DNA of 29,279 bases from Ichthyophonus hoferi. Its lineage: Eukaryota > Opisthokonta > Ichthyosporea > Ichthyophonida > Ichthyophonidae. The translations under genes and the position numbers were made by a program. The stretch is from positions 1 to 29,279 of the forward strand of contig NAOQ01000651.1 in the NCBI GenBank assembly GCA_002751075.1. The letters run 5' to 3'. This document shows positions 23,466 to 29,279 of this stretch, piece after piece. The notes beneath the pieces were generated by a model. The model saw nothing but the letters and a program-made list of their open reading frames with translations, had not been told where the DNA came from and did no database searches. Each line of letters begins with the position of its first letter. Within the stretch, counting starts at the first letter, position 1.

Positions 23466-23806
23466 CCCCCACTCGTCCATCCATACAAATATACCGACAC
23501 GCATAATAAATCTTAAAATGAATGCTCAAGTTGAAGCTTATTGAAAATCGTAAGATCAAAATCATCCTTTTTTCATATTGTGACACATGAAAAATAAAAT
23601 AAGCTCAACCAATTACAATACGTACAGATATATAGTACATGGAAACATACATACACACATCCCACCTCTCGTCCATTTACACAAACATACAACAAATCTT
23701 AATGAATGCGTAAATCAAAGCATACCGACATTCATAAGTTCAAAACTATGCTTTTTCATTGGGCAACATAAACATCAAAACACGTCTAACCAATCACAAT
23801 ACATAT
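23466..23806. repeat. Diverged tandem duplication upstream of PRP19
   Basis: Copy 1 is about 23466-23625 and copy 2 about 23661-23806. Shared landmarks in the same order: CCCAC..CTCGTCCAT, AA.AAATCTTAA followed by ATGAATGC, ATAAG or GTAAG with TTCAAAA or ATCAAAA, CTTTTTTCATATTG versus CTTTTTCATTGGG, and AACCAATTACAATACGTA versus AACCAATCACAATACATA. Each copy ends on a CCAAT-containing block, within 160-370 bp of the PRP19 start codon. Confidence 0.75.
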
Positions 23807-23877
23807 ATAAGGCATATCATTGGTCTATATTATCCAATTAAATAACTATTTGTTTGTGAGAGAGACGAGATTTTTTT

Positions 23878-23893
23878 TCACAATCAATTGTGA
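23878..23893. promoter_or_regulatory. Inverted repeat TCACAAT-CA-ATTGTGA before PRP19
   Basis: A perfect 7-bp inverted repeat with a 2-base spacer, 72 bases before the PRP19 ATG. Position and symmetry suit a dimeric regulator site or a 5' UTR hairpin, but no known factor is assigned, and short palindromes are common in AT-rich DNA. Confidence 0.2.
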
Positions 23894-23964
23894 GCACCTG
23901 ACGGTTAGTTCACGAAAGGGAACGAAAAATAGGAATTTAGCGATAGTCTAGTTCCAAGTACACC

Positions 23965-26900
23965 ATGAGTTTGGTGTGTTCTTGTGAGTATCCGTACAAC
24001 CCATATCCATCCGTTGCAATCCTGTTACTAGGAAATCGTTCTGTTAATTTTTAAAATTCATTTATCTTTTTCTTTTAAAATTTGTGGTCTTATTTATATT
24101 TTTAATGCCAAGGAGGATACTTATTGTATTTGGAAATGGCAGATCAAGGTTAATGACTCGACGTTGGTCCGCCTGTATATTTATATACACACGAAGATGA
24201 AGTTATACAGTTACCCAATTTTGACGGGAAGATGCTGTATAGGTTGTTTAGGACAAATGTATCATTTTATAATAATGCAGCCCATATTTCCTTTTTCAAT
24301 TTGAATAGACTGGTCTTTCTAACTTCACATTTAACATGCAGTGTCGGGTGAAGTGCCTGAGCACCCAGTGCTCTCAAAGGTCTCTGGACATGTGTTTGAA
24401 AAAAGATTATTAGAAAAGTATATTGCTCAAAATGGCACAGATCCTACTAACAGCGAGGCCATGTCTGCGGAGGATATCATTCCCATTCAGAGTGAGTGGT
24501 TCTACTTCAATTGGGGCTTCTGAGCTCCATTTATTTTATAGAACCTCACCAATCCACCTCTTTCACACACCCACATACACTTACTGTTTCATACACTCTT
24601 TTGTTCTTGCGCCTGCTCTTCTCTACATACCTTTGTTCTATTCAACACATCCTTATTCTAGTACACTCTGTCACACTTAAATACTCAGACGTACCTAAAC
24701 ACCCTTTTCGACTTTGCTAATCCTTCTTTTCTCCCTTCTCTCTTTTACATGTGTTCCCACTTTTTTTTTCTTGTATACATCAATCCTATCTCTATTCCTT
24801 TTCGTTTCCATAATATTCTCTTACCGATCTTTCTGTCTCCTTTGTTATTAATGACCTTTCCTCCACAGTCATGCTTTTTCTCATGAGACTAATAATAATA
24901 TAAATCCTTGGTGACATACATACATACCTCAATAAATACTTACATGTTATACTTTTAACTCTTCAGCCAAGAAGGTAACTAGGCCTCGCCCTCCTACTGC
25001 CTGTAGCATTCCCGGGTTGATCAAAATGATGCAGGATGAGTGGGATGCCTTGATGTTAGAGACTTACCAGCTGAAGAAATCACTGGAGACGGTATGTTTA
25101 CCAGATATGGTTGATATTGGCCTAGTGCATATATCTATAACAAAGGGAGGAAGGAGGGGAGGTGAAGGAATTGTGGTTTATGTCTCTTCCTTCCTTAGAC
25201 CTGACTGAAATTGTATGTGGGTGTAGAGAACAGTAATTGTGAAAGAGACAGATAGCAGGTATAATTCCTGTCTAACCTAATGTATGCATATACCACTGTG
25301 AAGATGGAGTTGTTTTTCTGTATTATAGTGAGAAAGTAAGGGATTAAGAGGGTGAATGCAAAAAGGGAACGACCAATCATGATGTGATTGCTATTTTACT
25401 ACGGCTATGACGACTGGGGGGTTTCACCGTGCATTATATATAAACTATGTTTAGGGTACCCTTCTAGAGCCAGTTTGTTGGTGCAGGACTTAGTCTACCC
25501 TACAATTGCTGCTCTCAAACGACATAATCCTAAGTCAGAAAAACATATTTGCAAAGGAAAAAAAGACAACTCAAGCCACAAGTAGCGGCCACCATGGATA
25601 AAATAGGTGTGATTGAAGGGATGACCGTACAATCTAATACAGCCATAATAATAATGATTGTAATATAGTCACTTAATCTACATTATACCATTATGGGACA
25701 TAACCTATGCCAACTGTCTTGCACTTTTTAGTTCTCTACCTCAGTTTACTGGAACCAAACATTTACGAGACCATACATATATATTAGGAGGGAGGTGGAT
25801 GGGTTTATGTTGCTCACCCTGTACCATAATATGCAGACACGTCAAGAATTAGCTCACAGTCTTTACCAACACGATGCTGCCTGCCGTGTTATTGCCCGTT
25901 TGATTAAGGAGAGGGATGAGGCTAGAGCGTGAGTTATCCCAAATCATGTTTATTATTATACTCCTTTCTTATTTGTCATCCTCTCACTACAAGTTCTTTA
26001 GATGCATTCATTGCATAGTTAACTATTTAATTGTTTCCACCAATCAAATACATATATTTAAAACTTAAATTGTTCACATACATTGACAACCTTGACTCTA
26101 CCCTATCGCACACCGTATACCTTCTCTGTTTATATTCTTTTGTTTCAAAATCCAATTCTTGTCATTATATCCTCATACCATTCATATATATTACTAGACT
26201 TATTCTATAAATTACAGGTATGCATATTCCGGAGAGGGTGGCTTATTTGCGGTGGGGGTGGGATCCTTGAGAATATTTATATGGGAAGGGCCAATGGGCA
26301 CCGTTATATCGGGATTCGACTCGGATTGTGAAATTTGTTTTAAAAAGATCGAATCGGGCGATATATATATATATAGTTTGATTATATTGAGGTTGTACAT
26401 CTGCCTATTTATACACATTGTTCTATGGACATCTAAGTGGACCTATATCTATCTACTGATATACATGCATATCGGTATGCATATATACACACTTACTCAC
26501 TACAATGTACGTTACAGCTCTCTTGCCAATGTGCCTCAACAGATGATGAACCAGGCTAATGCTAGCCAGGAAGTTGCATCTACCGCTATGGAGGTGGAGA
26601 AGGAGGAAGAGAAGGGAGTTCCTGCTTCTGTTGTGGAGTCCATCAATGAGAAGGCTAAAGAGTAAGCTATATATATATATATTGTATATATTGTTGATGG
26701 GATGGTGGATTCGTTTAGTGAGTCTGGCTACTAAGTACATGTTATTATGGTGACTGCAAGGGTGTATGGTGTTTGTGAATGTGTAACATGGCTGATTTAT
26801 TTAAAATTGTATATACCATCATAGCTATACATATAGATTCATAAACCCACGTATATACATACACATCAATTTAGAAAACAGACAAATACATATGTTTAGG

Positions 26901-28995
26901 GAAGAGACGAGGTTTAATAGAGGATGGAATGATCCTGTTGCTTATTTTACGATTTGCTTTGGTTTTTGTGGTTGTTTTTGCAGTGTTTCCTATATAGTAT
27001 TAGTGATTGTGTGATCTTATATGCGTGTATGTGTTTGTTCTGGATACATATCTATATGCATGTTGTGTTAAGAGCATGCCATAGGGAAGGATTTCTTGTC
27101 AGATACTCTCACTCCCTACTATTAATTTGAAATTCAAGACTCCTACATACGTTTTTGAGTAAAGGAAACACTTGATCATTCAGACTTTGTTACTCATGGT
27201 GGGTTGATATTGAGAGTATTTATGATATACAATAGAAAAACCCGTAATAATCCAATACACCTACTTTCCCCAAACCTATGCTTTTTAACCTTTTTCTTGT
27301 GCATTTAAAACCTAACTAGAGGGTTTGAGATAAAATTACTTATATGCACATTATTCTTCTAGATTGCAGTCTCACCGGAAGAAGCGCAAGAAATCTGCAG
27401 ACCTTGCCAGCAAGGACGAGATTTCTCAATACCGCCAGGTTGGCAACTTTGGTGGAATGCATAGTGCCAGCACCCCAGGCATTACCTCTCTGGCTCTCCA
27501 TCCCTCTAACCCCAACCTTGTTATGACGGGTATGCCACACGTCTGTCTTTTACGTTATATACAGGTTTATACACACATATAGTAAACATATATCCAAATA
27601 TTTGTATACGCATTTCTTATTTCTTTGTCCTTTCTCCTTTTTGTCTTTGTCTTTTTTTCTCCTTCGTTATATAAATTGCCATTTTGGTGGCATACTACTT
27701 ATGGGATGGACTGAGTTGACTATTTTAAACCTATCCTATTATATTAACTGTTCAGTTGCTAGAATAAAGTTAATAAACTGCGTAGTTTTCTGTATAGGAA
27801 TCTGATTGCAACTGGTCCTGTACTCATATTATTTTGTATTAGCTATTCATATTTCAAGGTGGGCCACTCTCATCCATTGATAAGCCTGTAAAGAAAAGAA
27901 CAACTGAACTGAACCCAGCATGTATATGTTATTGTGTACGATATGGCATAGCTTGCAACTGACATCAAACTCGTTATATTATGGTTCCACAGGAGGCAAC
28001 GACAAGAAGGCTGTACTGTACGACAGGTCTCAGGAGAAGATTGTATCTACTTTCAAGGGCCACAGTAAACGTATTACTAATGTACGCATCCACCCTACTG
28101 AGCAGGTCGGCTTCACAGCCAGGTACACTGGGCACATCTTGACTCTTGACTGTCATATTATCTGTTTATTTGTTTTTTTTTTAGGTTAAAGTTACGGTCA
28201 AATGTATTTATTGGATATGAGTAAAGTGAGTGATGACATCAGATGCACATTGTACGGGATATCTATATATCTTTGACATCATCCCCACATAATTCTATGG
28301 GAGTCCCTCTCTTTCACCCTTCATTCTTTATCTCATTTGCCTCCCTACAGTGCCGATGCCACAGTCAAGGTGTGGTCATTGGACCAGGCCGAAGCTTCGG
28401 CGGCATGCACATTCGGCGGCCACACCAAGGAGGTATTATCTGTTGAGGTTCACCCTACAGGTAACCAGCTCATCAGTTCATCTTTGGATGGATCATGGGC
28501 CATGCACGATCTGGCTTCTCAGCGCACTGTTGCTACCTTTGGCGCTCCTAATGGGGTGTGTTTTCTAATGCTGTATGCATATATATATATATATATACCT
28601 TTTCTTGCACATATGTTTGACCTCGATAGCGGTGTTGTTTGTGTAATATATTTTGTGGCACATAGGTATGTAGGTGCGCAGAGATGTTATTTTTTATTGT
28701 TTTAAGTATGGATCGGGGGTACATCAGTACGTTGAATTTAATGCGGAGGCAAGTATTTATAAAGAGAAAGGGAAGTGCCGTCTCTGGGATAATTGGGAAT
28801 AATGCCACATGCCAGTTATCCCGTATAAGCACAGCTGTATTAACATCATGCCCTCATCTACCTCTCCAGTCTCCCATCCATACAGCCAGGGCTCACCCCG
28901 ATGGTACCCTTGTTGGTTTAGGATGCGAGAACAGTATGGTGTATATTGTTGATGTATTCAGTGGCAAGGTTATGGCCGAGTTCCCCAATCACACG
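23965..28995 (+). CDS. PRP19: Pre-mRNA-processing factor 19 (U-box, WD40), 3' end off window
   Basis: E3 ubiquitin ligase scaffold of the Prp19/NTC complex that activates the spliceosome. Exons: 23965-23983, 24342-24491, 24967-25091, 25837-25928, 26518-26661, 27363-27529, 27993-28122, 28351-28555 and 28870-28995; phases agree, 386 residues so far. Exon 1 gives MSLVCS, the family N-terminus. The U-box follows (about 1-60: [29 protein letters not shown], then RPRPPT). The oligomerising coiled coil is at about 75-130 ([37 protein letters not shown]). A linker with an acidic then a Lys/Arg-rich segment leads to YRQVGN and WD repeats from about 213 ([50 protein letters not shown]). About four of the expected seven blades are present; the remaining exons lie beyond the window. 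Donors are mostly GTGAGT, GTATGT or GTAAGC. Confidence 0.97.
25487..25585 (+). other. Possible alternative terminal exon in PRP19
   Basis: Within PRP19 intron 3 an acceptor GGTGCAG (ending 25486) opens a 32-residue frame in phase 0, matching the exon-3 donor. It ends in TAG at 25583-25585. The frame begins [20 protein letters not shown] and is Lys-rich at the end. Use of this exon would give a U-box protein without most of the coiled coil and without WD repeats. No homology supports it. Confidence 0.25.
26218..26350 (+). other. Exon-like, GC-richer block in PRP19 intron 4
   Basis: After a good acceptor (AATTACAG, ending 26217) comes a GC-richer block in the phase required by the exon-4 donor. 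Its frame reads [20 protein letters not shown], then [16 protein letters not shown], which resembles the second half of a WD40 blade. The frame stays open through AT-rich sequence into exon 5, so retention or a cassette exon would not break the protein. PRP19 homologues have no such segment at this point. It may be a stray exon copy, a species-specific cassette, or chance. Confidence 0.35.
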
Positions 28996-29279
28996 GTATG
29001 TCTAAGTCGGCATAACATAGTATATAGATATGTATGTATGTAAAGTTAATCACATTCTCTAATTTTGAGACTTTTGGGGATTTGATATTGTTTAGTTAAT
29101 TTAATCATGTCTTAATAACATTACCAGATTGGCTAATAATTATTTTGCCGCGTCGTGGTTATTGTGTATTAATGGGCATATACTATCTAAACATATGTAT
29201 ATGCCTATATAGCTATATATATATATATATATATATTGTAGTGTTGGTTAGTTTGGTTTCGTACTACTTACTTTACTTT
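28996..29279 (+). other. PRP19 intron running off the window, with a TA repeat
   Basis: This begins with donor GTATGT after the exon ending FPNHT. It contains an uninterrupted TA run at about 29213-29236. No further WD40 coding sequence was seen before the window ends. Confidence 0.8.

Larger units (their letters stand above)
20001..23964. other. Intergenic region between TFIIS and PRP19
   Basis: About 4 kb separating two divergently transcribed genes, so both promoters should lie here. No recognisable gene was found. Several minus-strand frames look mildly protein-like but match nothing I know: 21154-21282 (42 residues), 22283-22501 (72 residues) and 23001-23213, which is open upstream to about 23240 without an ATG. 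A perfect A/T palindrome lies at 21788-21818 and a tandem duplication at 23466-23806. Confidence 0.6.

Noticed and set aside
25583-25665. GCGGCCACCATGG, a near-perfect Kozak context, opening a short frame
   Set aside because: The frame is 24 residues ending in Ile/Met repeats inside a PRP19 intron; the context looks accidental, and I see no other sign of vector sequence.
27340-27540. Minus-strand frame opposite PRP19 exon 6
   Set aside because: It is antisense to a clearly coding exon with correct splice sites and conserved PRP19 residues.
29213-29260. Possible next PRP19 exon after TTGTAG near 29241
   Set aside because: The following bases do not encode WD40-like sequence in the required phase, and the window ends too soon to judge.

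Overview
This is a eukaryotic nuclear window. It is AT-rich (about two thirds A+T by eye) and full of microsatellites. It holds three intron-bearing protein genes with canonical GT-AG splice sites, plus one decayed DNA transposon. No rRNA, tRNA, CRISPR or bacterial-style operon signals were seen. The first gene carries zinc fingers of the fungal PacC/Rim101 type, and the PRP19 U-box and coiled-coil region also reads as fungal. My best guess is an early-diverging (non-Dikarya) fungus with long introns. A unicellular holozoan cannot be excluded from sequence reading alone.

Layout. 1-1731: sparse intergenic DNA with one unrecognised 113-residue ORF. 1732-7058 (+): a five-exon gene whose spliced product joins three PacC-like zinc fingers to a SAM domain and a long disordered tail; all phases agree, giving 910 residues. 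7059-9060: intergenic, with an 80-bp diverged tandem repeat. 9061-11090: an inactivated Tc1/mariner (IS630-like) transposon with roughly 165-215 bp terminal inverted repeats. 12117-20000 (-): TFIIS, the transcription elongation factor, in ten exons plus a possible 6-nt microexon. Its introns hold trinucleotide and hexanucleotide arrays and an assembly gap (17980-18331). 20001-23964: intergenic between the divergent TFIIS and PRP19 genes, with a perfect A/T palindrome and a tandem duplication close to PRP19. 23965 to the window end (+): PRP19, nine exons visible (386 residues: U-box, coiled coil, first WD40 repeats), with the 3' part off the window.

TFIIS (RNA polymerase II rescue) and PRP19 (spliceosome activation and ubiquitin ligation) are housekeeping nuclear factors. 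The zinc-finger/SAM protein is presumably a transcription factor. Nothing shows that the three are co-regulated. The most interesting items are the PacC-finger/SAM architecture; the two-codon terminal exon of TFIIS, found by matching the family's C-terminal Trp-Lys-Phe-Cys; and several phase-compatible exon-like blocks inside introns that could give alternative isoforms.
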